Assembly (NCBI GenBank): GCA_035041965.1
Contig: JAPYMA010000908.1
Coordinates: 1 to 64,000, forward strand
Length of the DNA stretch: 64,000 nucleotides
Source of the DNA: Anisakis pegreffii
Lineage: Eukaryota; Nematoda; Chromadorea; Rhabditida; Anisakidae
Direction: 5' to 3'
How positions within the stretch are numbered: the first letter of the stretch is position 1; each line of letters opens with the position of its first letter. A program made the position numbers and the translations under genes. The notes beneath the pieces are model-generated. The model was not told the DNA's origin. It was given only the letters and a program-made list of their open reading frames with translations, and did not search any database. Shown here piece after piece: positions 22,910 through 33,201 of this stretch.

Positions 22910-25755
22910 AAGGAGATATATCGACGCCGTGGCTGTTCCGGCTACAAGCCAGGCCCTCAGAGACGGTGTGGGCAGGGATGGCTTCCGAACAGACGACTCT
23001 TTCAAGATTCGACGATAGTCATCGAGTAATGTACCTCGAACCACCGATGGTGGCAACATCCTGAAACTCAACAACTTGCTTAATAAGGTTGCGATCATCT
23101 CATCCGAATACCTCACCACAATGAACTGCTAAAAAGCAACATATTCAAATGAATCTCTTCAAATCGGAAACTTCTGCCGAATTAACTTCATTCTGAGGTA
23201 CGAACGAGCTAAATTCCTGCAATTCCTATACACTGATACCTGACGGACAAATTAGAATATCCCAAAATTAAATTTCCAAAAATCGCCGAGATCCTTCCTC
23301 ACAATCCAGATACCTTCTGATACGGAAGAACCCTGGTGTCTGACGTACGTTTACGAGCGATTTGAGATGACGATAACGATTGAGACAATTAAGGGAAATA
23401 AGAAACTCTACGTTCTCAATCCACTAAATCGCGAGTTTTACTAAAGGCTGTTCCGGAGAAAATTTCTTTTTCAACAACCTCCATCACATTACTGCAAAAC
23501 ATCAACTTCTCAAGCATTTCAACACTTCCTTCCTACCATCCGAATCAATCAACTAACCGAAACAAATCTTGCGCATCGTCGGCTAACGCTTGAACTGGCA
23601 CATCATTAGGCATAATATTGAGGAGATGATGTAGTGAGGGCATATCCCTCGAGGCCGTATTCAGAATCGCAGATGAACGCCACAAAACCACCGCCGACGT
23701 GTAATAGACCGGCATTAACGGATGTGACGCTAAGAAGAGATCGAAACAGAGAACGATCTGAAATAAAGAACTCCGATAGAAGGTTGACTAACTTCAAATT
23801 CTGAATATGCGCAAGACAATACTAATAAGGAACAAAAAAATCTACTTGTGGAAGTGAAAAAAACTGCTCTTGGAGCATGATCTGAAAGATAGTGAGTTTC
23901 CGTGAAAGTGAGCTCATGAAGGCGATAGATATAGATATATAAAAATTATACTTATACCAATACTAAAACTACCAAACAATGCGCACGGAAACGCGAGCAT
24001 TGTGGCCAGCAACGTTATAAACGTTTGATAGCTTGGCCAATCCAGGTAATTCAGGTAAAACCAATGCTAAGATACCAATATTAAGTGAACTTATAAATTT
24101 CATTATCACGTTTACATTAACTCAATGAACATCAGTCATAATTCATTACCAGTAAAAATTTGTGAATAATTTATTCTCATTCATCACCGTTCAACATTTT
24201 CAGCAGTTATAAATGAAAATAAATTGCTTTTATATGGACAATGAATGAATAAAATTAATATGAAATACGAAAAACGATCATATGAACCTGTCGATAGTGA
24301 TGGAGGGCATGCGAGAACCATGTAAGTGGCCAACTCAATGCGAACAGAGAGCCTAGCTCAACTGACCGCATAACCTTCTCCAGTTCCGCATCTACTCGCC
24401 ACGTTATCACATAGAGCAAATCCAAATCACGAAGAACCGTTTCCTCGAGTGTTTGTGTTAAATACCTTAAATTCATAATTTTGTCATAAGTACTGATCTG
24501 CAGCTCTTCTTGTATACTTTCCATTATTTTTCATCATATTTTTTCCATACCCAACTAAATTTATATCGATGAAATAAGAAAATTCGGAAGAGATTTGACA
24601 TTGATGGAGGTGAAACTAACGCATTGAAAGCACCATATTTGGCCAGCTTTAACCCCACCCGTTCCGCAGATTCTAGGCCCAGAACCAGTAGCAATGTTAG
24701 ACAAACATCGTGGAAACCTGAAAGAAAAGAAAGAAACTCCCATAAATTCACATCTGAATTCACAATAATTCACATCTGCAAACTAAAACACTCACAATCA
24801 GGTTTCTTTACATACGACGAAGATAGCCTGCTGGAAGCATCCATAACGAATGCTTGCAACGAACACTAGCTAATTTTTGATGAAACTCAATGAGAATTCT
24901 CCTCAGCGCTGAGCCAAAAAGTTACAATCGAAAAATTTGGATGACTTGTCGCATACCTTGATAATATCTAAACCTATGTGATCGCCATAGAATGCGCACG
25001 ATCAACGGGGTCAGTTCAGTTTGCAGAATGGAACGTTGTGTGTCGGAGATGTTCGGAGGGAATCTAGCTAACGTTCGATGTACGTCCATTTCGACTTGAT
25101 TCCATTCACGATGCGTTTTCAGATCATCAATGGAGAGGTGCTTCACCACCTTAAATTCAGATTTTTTTAGCTTTTCGCCAAAAAAGTATACGGAAACCTG
25201 GATTGTTTCACTTTTTCTCAAGACATAAAAACGCCATATTATGTCATTATTCTAACCGTGTTTTTAGAACTACTTGGTGAGTCACTGCGATGTAATAGTG
25301 ATGACTCTGCGAAATCGATCTCATCTGAAAAATTCGATTTGGCTGATTCGAAATCCGAATCCGATCCAGTCACTGAACCATCCGATGTGGAATCACCAGT
25401 CTCCTGGTCCCTATCGTGTACCAACGCTTCGGCTAGCACGGGCCAGACAATCGCACGAATTTCATCTAGTACCAAACCTAAGAATGTAAACGTGTTCTAC
25501 TGATAATGAAGGTAACGAGTGAATCGAATACTGATGAGCTGCCAAACAGATGTTACTTTCTTCTCAATGATGAAATGATCAAATTGGTTGTAATTCTCAA
25601 AATATCATATTTTATCATAGTCATTGTCAGATAAAAGTAATGAAAAGCGATGTGATATTGCGATGCAAGCTACCTCCAGGTGATGAAGCGAAATGTCTCA
25701 ACTGTGAAATATGTGAATGCAACGAATCACGATGCTGATTCAGAAACGATTTCAT
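22880..25755 (-). CDS. TBC1D20: TBC1D20-type Rab GTPase-activating protein
   Basis: Seven minus-strand exons: 25755-25674, 25477-25257, 25197-24957, 24717-24600, 24465-24288, 23757-23554 (donor 4 nt earlier possible) and 23128-22880. They give about 430 residues, near the 403 of human TBC1D20. TBC-domain hallmarks are in place: LDEIRAIVWPVL, an IxxDxxR-type arginine-finger segment (VEMDVHRTLARFPP), the YxQ glutamine finger (RYYQGFHD), SVELGSLFALSWPLTWFSHA and FLASHPLMPVYYTSAVVLWR. The C-terminus has one membrane span (AWLVAGTATASIYLLSRYLF), as in the ER-anchored family member that acts on Rab1/Rab18 in ER-Golgi traffic and lipid-droplet biology. A 30-residue acidic Ser/Asp insert in exon 2 is extra. 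The start (MKSFLNQHRD) is the first ATG of the open stretch; an upstream coding exon is possible. The exon 6/7 junction is the least certain. Confidence 0.9.
23891..23940. repeat. Duplicated TBC1D20 tail segment, copy 2 (in intron 5)
   Basis: This near-copy of 22857-22909 lies in the intron between exons 5 and 6. On the minus strand it still reads IYLYLSPS followed by a stop, against RYLFLSPS and stop in the true last exon. Confidence 0.75.
23986..24058 (+). repeat. Dispersed repeat, copy 2 (intron of TBC1D20)
   Basis: Diverged partner of 15361-15432, sharing GAGCATTGTGGCCA and TTGGCCAATCCAGGT. It lies in the same intron as the duplicated tail segment. Confidence 0.6.
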
Positions 25756-26780
25756 TCGAAAACATTTGATCTCCAGTGATCGATCTTTCGCATGCGCTAA
25801 TGTACCATTTTCGTATACTTCACTTGGCCGCTACAAGTGATAATTCTTCCATTATCATTTATTTATTCAATCATTTAATCAGCAAATCCAACTCATTACG
25901 AGTGTTTTCATCACTGATCATTATTAATGGTAATATTTCCAATTAAGGTTACTCTTCCGATTACTGATATCAATATCACTATCATTAACAGCAGTTTTCA
26001 ATATTAATTCAATATCTTCACAGCTTTGGACACACCATTTCTGCTTACTCTATTGTTATTACTTGCAATCATTGATCAATGAGTGATAACAAATTCATCC
26101 TCAAAACTGTATTAATAATATCAAGCCAAAATAAGAATCGCACGCACTCAAAACATACCCGTTCAACTTTACGTGGTGTGGTTGGCAATGATACTGAAGG
26201 CATCTTCTACTTCTACAAATCCTTTTCGGATCAGACGAATCAAAAAATTGCAACTACTGTAAATCAGCTGTCCCTACTGCCGATCCAGATTCGTTGATGA
26301 TAAGCAAAAGGAAAGATCAGAAGGCGATATTCGACAAACTCGATTCAACATTCATAATGAGAATAAACTTCTCGGAGTATGTAAGCGCTAATATCAGATG
26401 TTTGATTCCAGAAAGCTCTCCTTCTAATAAAACTAATGATTACTCGCAGTATCCTTCGATTTTTACTTGTTCGGACTTTCGGATCAAACAGATCTGAAAA
26501 TATCAACTTGATTGAGCAGTTAATCTTCTGGAAATGATCTTGAGATTATTAATTTCCGCACATTACTCCCTCCGAATGTTGTTATCTCCATTCATTTCAA
26601 TGATGATATTTAATTCGATGAACGAAGTATTAGGCATTTAATCTGATATGCTACCTCGGATACTTTGTATAAAGTGAAGTCTACACAAATATCATCGGAA
26701 TAGCCTCAGTCTTGAACCGTAATAAATAATGATTATCTGTAAAAAAGATAAGCGAAATCTACAGTAACGCTTTGAATCTA
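25756..26780. other. Gene-free; partial dispersed repeat
   Basis: About 25868-25905 carries TTTAATCAGCAAATCCAACTC, the 5' part of the dispersed repeat also found at 42655. The upstream region of the TBC1D20 gene falls here, but I cannot point to a specific promoter motif. Confidence 0.4.
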
Positions 26781-26785
26781 TCACA

Positions 26786-27100
26786 TCAACTTACACACAA
26801 TGTGTAGAGGAGAAATTTTAATACGTTTAAAAATTTTATACGATTTATAAGAAAGCGGAGAATATCTGAATGAAACAACACATGAAAAATGAACTGGTAA
26901 ACGAAAATGCTCACGATCAATAGAAATGTATTTGGAACATAAAGAAAAGATGCAATCATGAAAATGATAACGAAATCCGATGATATGACTAAAGAGCAGA
27001 GCAATTTTTGCTTTTCTGGAAGATGTTGTCGCATAGGTTGAATAAACACAATACAGCTGAATGCATTCGGAATCGCACACAAACGCAACGAATAATGAAA
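26786..27100 (-). CDS. Possible exon of a multi-pass membrane protein
   Basis: A minus-strand frame encodes about 100 strongly hydrophobic residues with three likely spans (for example SLVISSDFVIIFMIASFLYV and FLLIVSIFVYQFIFHVLF). It runs into an excellent donor, TGT|GTAAGT. This is consistent with one exon of a receptor-like membrane protein, but I found no neighbouring exon, the alternative frame is also open, and AT-rich DNA easily yields such hydrophobic frames. It could be a decayed receptor gene. Confidence 0.25.
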   Translation of the reverse strand, partial: FHYSLRLCAIPNAFSCIVFIQPMRQHLPEKQKLLCSLVISSDFVIIFMIASFLYVPNTFLLIVSIFVYQFIFHVLFHSDILRFLINRIKFLNVLKFLLYTLCVS

Positions 27101-27215
27101 ATGGAACAGGTTTTGAAAGTAAAGTATTCACAGATGATTTATAATTGCATATCGTAAGCATAAGGGGAACATTACATGATAGCCAAGTTAAAGAGTTCAT
27201 GAGAAATTGGGCCAC

Positions 27216-29027
27216 AAAGCAATCACTTCATGTGATTCACTGACTGATATGAAAAGATACTGGAGGATAAGAGATTTTTACAACGGATACTGCACACGAA
27301 CGACGACGATCTTGATACTGCATTTGAATGGAGTCAAGTGGGAGATTCTACAACTGTAGTCTACAGATCTACTCTATAATCCTTAAGATTCGATGAGGGG
27401 TAATGGTCCAATTGATGTGTTCTCCACTGCCTCAACAAATTACCAAACTATACCTTGGATCACCGTTTAAGGCTCATCTTAAGGCTTCTCAAAAACAATT
27501 CCCACAAAGTGTTCACTGTCTCACCAAAATTACGCATCTCTCAGTCATTAAGAAAAGCTCCTCAAACCTCCTAAGATACGTAACATCGCGAATTTCTCCT
27601 CTCCTAACCAATACAAATGAGTAAATGAATAAAGTCGAAATAAATCCAAATTTACACATCAAATGAAGCGCAAAAGAAATTTGTATTTATTATATCCGTC
27701 TACTACATCAATAGTAGAATATAATATGTACAAAAAAAAACTTTGAAAAAGAATAGCTGCCGAAACAAAGGCAAGCAAAAAATGAGTGAATTCAATGTGT
27801 GCAATACGAATGGAACACGAAACAGAAAATTATTTGACAAGAAAAACACCAGATTATTCGACTTAAGAATAGACAAACTGAACAATTATATAACAATTTC
27901 ATTTTCCATAGTTATCGTTTTCATCAGATTCAGATGGAAAGATAGACTGAATGAGTATTATTATCATTATTATAATACTATTTGAGTAATACCTCAATTA
28001 TTAACAGAAATATTGAGTTCAATCGGACCAAATCTAAAGCTGACAATTATTGGTTACATCCTTGCTTCATCTCGATAATGTTGATAACCACGACGGAACA
28101 ATGGTAAACCAATAATAACAGAATGTCAGTAATCGAAAAAATAATGATAATAATTGAATAATCTCAACCGTATTGAATACAATAATAGCGCTGATAATAG
28201 CAATAAGCACATTAATACGATGCAAATGAAAGATTCATAACAGACAAGAAATTCGCTCATCTCAATCAAATGAAGGCATCATTTTGAAGTACAAAACAAA
28301 TTCACAATACAAGTCAGCCGAGATAATTACATTTAAAAACATTTCATTAAAGGATGGAACAATGACCAAATTAATACCAACTTAGTTGTGATGACTAAAG
28401 AAAGGTTTAGAGGGCAGTCAATTGAAGCCCTGACAAGATTTCAAGCAACCGAATGAAATGGATGAAAAGAAAACAAAAAAAAAGAACTTAAACTGATTAG
28501 AATACGATAGTTGATGTGAGAACTGATAGTGTGCACTCGAGGGAATTATGCTCAAGAGAAACTGAAAATTAAAACTGAATGAACTGAAATGGGATCAAAT
28601 AAAAATTGATGAACTGAACCAATGTGTGAACAATAAACAGAACATAAAATTGAATATCATACGAATTGTCGTTGATCGAATAACGCGTTTGCATATGAGA
28701 CTGGAACGAACGATGATTACTTCTGAAGGAAGAACGAAATTGAAGACAAGCTAAACATTATCCCCACTCTTGTCATCTGAATGCTCGCACGCATTTCGAG
28801 CTATTCATTTGAATACGACCGCAGATCTGTTTCTGAGCAAACGATTGAAAAATTTCGTCTATAGCCAAAAACTATTGAAACAAATTCATTAAGTTTGGCA
28901 AAATGGTGAAAATCTTAAACCACTCAGTTTTTGCAGTCATGAACTGGGGAGAATATCCATCCGATCGAGTTCAAATCCACATGGATTAGGGAACGGCTTG
29001 CTCAATAATGAGTGCGTAATCAAGAAA
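27216..29027. other. Gene-free AT-rich stretch
   Basis: I see no exon with splice signals, no RNA gene and no mobile-element ends. It is the 3' flank of the RNF11-like gene. Confidence 0.5.
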
Positions 29028-30259
29028 TCATGAAGATGGAGGCGGTGGTGGCGATCTCTGGATTGGTCCTTGAGTTGCCGGGGAACAGGACAATGAGTGG
29101 AGATCAGTGGTTGTGTGTGCTGTGAACGAGGAGAGTATTGCCGAATCGACTGGCTCAAGACAAGACGGACACTTAAATGAACGCATCAACCAATCGTCCA
29201 CACAATCCACATGATAACAATGCATACAAGGCAAATAACGTATCGCATCCCCGTCCACAAATTCTATCATACAAATCGCACACCTGAAACATACAGTCAA
29301 CTAAAGACATTGAATCATTCAATTTCTCTGATTTGAAACCCTCAAATTTGAGTTTTAAAAAAAATTGGATTTGAACTTTGCATTCACATTCAGATATCCT
29401 TTGTTACTTCTCGAGAAGACGAAAGCAGAAAGCGAAATCTGATATGCACAATAAATTTCCCGAATAATCCAACTAATAGCCACTTCAATCCCTCAATTCA
29501 GACTGGAATTGACGGAAAATTTCATTGGAAGAAGTGAGTGATTATCGAGAACTCACTCAGCATCTCCTTTTGTACCGCTCGCGTATTTGTCCGCAGGAAT
29601 TTGCTCGAGCATTCCCGACAACCTCGCTTTACCCGTTTGCGCGATACCACGTTCATTGTTTGCCTCAGCTGCCTGTAAGCTTCGCCTATTCTCCTGGGCC
29701 CATAATTCGTTCACATAGGAACTTTGCACCTGTAACTCATGAGTTTATTTTTTCTGTTATCACCAATATCACATTCTTCCTTCCTTGACATCCTCATTTC
29801 CGTGCAGCTATCAATAACAGCGCTGAGAATCATCTGTCTTCATCAAATTCTAACTTCGATTACTGATACATTTGGCGAGCACAAAGGTTTTGGGCTGTCA
29901 GTGAATCCCCTCAGCATTTATGCATATTCTTGAGCTGACTACAGTCTTCACTATATCCGCAGTAATGCTAAACCATTAAGGTGGCTACGTGATCGGAAAG
30001 GCGGTGGCTGATATTTTGCTTCCACCCATTTCTTTATCATTCTATCAATGTCATCACTGATAATATCACCACTAGATAAATGATCAAAGCTGGCCAGATT
30101 TCGCACTGGAGAATGGATTTCCTGTGAAGCATGCGGTTTAAAAGCTACCGGTTGTCTAGGTTGCACATTGGATGAATGCTGAGCAGTGATGTCGTCAAGT
30201 TGTGACTGATCATCGGAATGACGCATTGAGGGGAACAATACAGGTAGACAGTTCCCCAT
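29028..30259 (-). CDS. RNF11: RNF11-type RING-H2 E3 ubiquitin ligase
   Basis: Three minus-strand exons: about 30259-29989, 29729-29557 and 29283-29028 (TGA). Exon 1 starts MGNCLPVLFPSM, with the N-terminal MGNC of RNF11 that is myristoylated and palmitoylated, placing the protein on endosomal membranes. Exon 2 has LEQIPADKY, matching the linker before the RING. Exon 3 has a full RING-H2 (CAICMIEF, YLPCMHCYHVDCVDDWLMRS, CPSC) that follows human RNF11 closely up to EPVDSAILSS. A 34-residue Ser/Pro-rich tail then extends beyond the usual end. The exon 2/3 junction is exact (GA|GTGAGT to TTTCAG|G). The exon 1/2 junction is not resolved, because the evident donor CAC|GTAGCC does not fit the acceptor phase; a small extra exon or a weak donor is likely. 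An in-frame ATG 21 bases upstream would mask the MGNC. I see no PPxY motif in these exons, only QPPPF. RNF11 proteins act with WWP/Nedd4-family ligases and A20-type complexes. Confidence 0.88.
29730..29875 (+). repeat. Dispersed repeat copy in RNF11 intron 1
   Basis: The copy contains ATCACATTCTTCCTTCCTTG, TTTCCGTGCAGCTA and AATCATCTGTCTTCATCAAA, all shared with 42655-42835. It lies directly against the acceptor of RNF11 exon 2, so the repeat supplies that splice site's upstream tract. Confidence 0.75.
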
Positions 30260-30485
30260 TCCGATGTAACTATTCAGCATGGGCTATTCACACGCACTGA
30301 GAATATTCGTTACAACAGCAAATTTTTGACGGAAAACGCAATTTTGAATATCACCTTTTCAAAGCAAAGCCTGAAACAGTCCATTATCGGTATCATTCTA
30401 TCACGAATAAGATTCGCTCTTCACAACAATCATCTGTTTAGTTTTCAAAGCGTACAAGATCATCAAGAGATTTGAAACATAGAAG

Positions 30486-30692
30486 ATGGTATTCGAAGTT
30501 CAGCAGGTATATGTTAACAACTCCCCAAGCTCAGCGATTGACCGAAAAGAGGAAGAGGAGATTATTTCGGAGTTGCATAAAATCTCTGGCATGTATTCAT
30601 GGTTAACACGTTTCGAATCAATAAGTATAGGAGATGAAAAGTTGGAACGATTGGAAACGATGAATATGGATGGATATTGGCTTGAACATTAG
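30486..30692 (+). CDS. Possible small protein, 68 aa
   Basis: An intronless frame runs from ATG to TAG. It is mixed in composition and acidic in the middle (RKEEEEIISELHKISG), with no signal peptide or span. An AATAAA lies about 45 bp after the stop (near 30735). No homology is recognised. It sits head-to-head with the RNF11-like gene, so it could also be part of a bidirectional promoter region and not translated. Confidence 0.3.
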   Translation: MVFEVQQVYVNNSPSSAIDRKEEEEIISELHKISGMYSWLTRFESISIGDEKLERLETMNMDGYWLEH

Positions 30693-30739
30693 AAATAGTG
30701 AATGCGCCAGGCTGAAAGTTATCCAGTTAGATGAAATAA

Positions 30740-33190
30740 ACAACTTTCAATGAATTGAACTGCTTATCGAATACCGAACAGCTGAACAAATTCTTTTTAT
30801 TCAAGTGTTTTCATCAGTTATATACGTGCACCATTTCAATGGAATTTCGCAAAGTAAACGACGAGCAACGATAAGAATAATGATCCAAATGACGGTTATG
30901 ATAACAATCGAAATTATTATAAGGATAGAGCCAACTGAACAATTGTAATAGATTAAATGAATAAATGATTCATGAAAAATTTATTGTTAGCCTTCCAAAA
31001 CATCAATTAGCATAAAAACATATGATTATAAAGTTCATTGCGACGTTTCGACATGAAATACTGGCAAGCTGACCGTTCGCCAAATATGGACGGAGTGACA
31101 GTTCGCCAAGTGACTGAAGTGGGATTTGCATTTGATATATGTTCAGAAATGTGAATTTCTTACCCATTCAACGGGAATTAATCCAGGTAATTCATATATC
31201 ATTTTGTAGCGCAGATCCACGAAAATAAAACGTGACTAACAGAGTTGCCAGTAATCGAGACATTTTCGAGATTTTCGACTTCGCGTTAAGTACAAAAATT
31301 CAACAAATAATTTGAATTGGTACCCACCCGAGAGGAAAGATTTATAACTATGATATATACCATGTTGTAGCCGAGATTGAGTGCTACAGAAATGTCTTTG
31401 AAAAATTGTCGCCAATCGTTAAGTTAGGAGAGTTATGACGCTCGGCGTGAGCAGTGGTGATGTTCAATGGTCACAATTGACATGTACAGTGAAGAAAGTG
31501 ATATTCTCTTTATTACGAATATAAAATTTAGACGGATTATTGTACATCATGTTTTAGCTGAGATTGATTACTACAGAAATCTCTTACAAAATTGTCGCCA
31601 ATTGTTAAGTTAGGAGAGTTATGACGCTCGGCGTGAGCAATGGTAATGTTCACTAATGCTCTCACTGACTATAAACCAACTGATGTTCTTCTGGAAATGT
31701 AACACAATGTTCGAGGTTTCTGAAGATTTATTCTGATAAGAACCACCTTATTATTTACAATAACAGTATAACCTTTTAAAAATAATAAAGATATAAAATC
31801 GAATTCACAATAACTATAATGGAATCAAAAAATCTCTTTATGAAACACGAAATGTGTTCCATGAAGATTATCTTCTCGTAATGAACTTTCCGTTCATTAG
31901 GTTCTCAATTTGCTCCATTTCGTAAAGATATCATCCGTTTCGTAAAGAATTGGAATCTGCATCAGAATCCGACATGGGTTTGTATATCATGAGGGACTTT
32001 TCCAAGAAGACGAAGGAATAAGGAATGTCATACAAAAAGTGATTATTGCACATGTTACCGCATAGTATGGTTTAATAGAGCAAGTTTTGACAAAAATCAG
32101 TGTGTTCTTTCTATTGAGAATTAACATCTCTATCAGAATCCTTCCGTTTCGCGAGTTATGAGAAATTTTTTAGAGTCTAGGTACATGATCGTCGAGCAAT
32201 TTCAAAGCTCTGCATTCAAAGACTCATTCGGTTATCATGAATCAAGACTATTCTTCTGCATTCGTTACCATTAACTATTAATGTTCCTTTCTCATCCATG
32301 TAGTCATGAAACCTACGATTCAGTCGTATTGTGAGCTTGCTTTAGCAGTGCTAACTTTCCTTTATTGGCTCCTCTCATTTCGGATTATTGAATTGTTTCA
32401 CTTGTTCGTGATGTGAATGATCGGTTTTAAGAGGTTTTCATGCCAGAATTCGAGATATGACCTATTGTTTTTGCCAATTTAGGTAACGTTATCGTGTAGG
32501 TATCAGTTCGTTATGTGCTACCTTCAAAAACTGATAGTTTGAAGCAATTATTCGCGAAGATTTCTGCAACCAGATGACGAACAATAATTGTCCACTTCGT
32601 TCTCTTAAAATATTCGGTTTAAATTCCAGGTTCCGAGTGGTATTTGCTCTGGATCCCAGGATCCCGACTTTTAAATCCCATTCTCGGGGTGTGTTTTCGA
32701 AAATCTCGGGATTTGATGAAGCAGCATTTTCTGTAATTATAGATATAAGTTTATCTCGAACTACATATCATGAATTCTCAGTTAAGTCATATTCAGTAGT
32801 ATTTGTTGTACGCCATCTGAACGGTACCAAATTAATGAACCATAATGTGATAGCGCCATTTCGTATTTCCTTTTTCAGAGAGCAGAATTCCTTAGTGTCG
32901 TCACTCTTACTTCGGGTGCTGTCATCGTTGTTGTTTTTTCCGTTTGTGATCGTTTTTCAACCTCGACGTTTGAAAGTGGACGGGATATTCTGTATAGTTT
33001 CAGTGACTGAGCATTGCTTTGTTTCTTTAGATTCATAACTAGCCATTGTTTGTTAGGAACTTCAGCAATCAGAATTCAGACCTCATGATATTCTGATGTG
33101 GTCATGCAAATGATATTCATACGTCGAGGATGTTTGAAACGCTGTCAAGTCAGAGGATAGATATCAGATCTAATGCGCTTATTTCAGGTG
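30740..33190. other. Intergenic, with a local repeat pair
   Basis: No supported gene. A plus-strand frame of 154 codons at 32574-33038 begins with ATG but has no motif, splice signals or protein-like segmentation, and I treat it as chance. The repeat pair at 31361 and 31547 is listed separately. Confidence 0.45.
31361..31653. repeat. Pair of direct repeats (about 100 bp, 186 bp apart)
   Basis: Copies at 31361-31462 and 31547-31653 share GAGATTGA.TACTACAGAAAT-type sequence. Both end in a perfectly conserved core of about 35 bp that contains GTTAAGTTAGGAGAGTTATG and ACGCTCGGCGTGAGCA. The core is more GC-rich than its surroundings. Confidence 0.75.
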
Positions 33191-33192
33191 AT

Positions 33193-33201
33193 TCTTGCAG
33201 A
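33193..33201 (+). promoter_or_regulatory. Candidate spliced-leader acceptor of UTP13
   Basis: ATTCTTGCAG ends one base before the ATG at 33202. A TTATTTCAG also lies about 13 bp further upstream. A very short trans-spliced leader is common in nematodes. Confidence 0.45.

Noticed and set aside
32574..33038. 154-codon plus-strand frame with ATG
   Set aside because: No motif, no splice context and irregular composition. The stretch around 32650 has repeated ATCCC words that inflate the frame.
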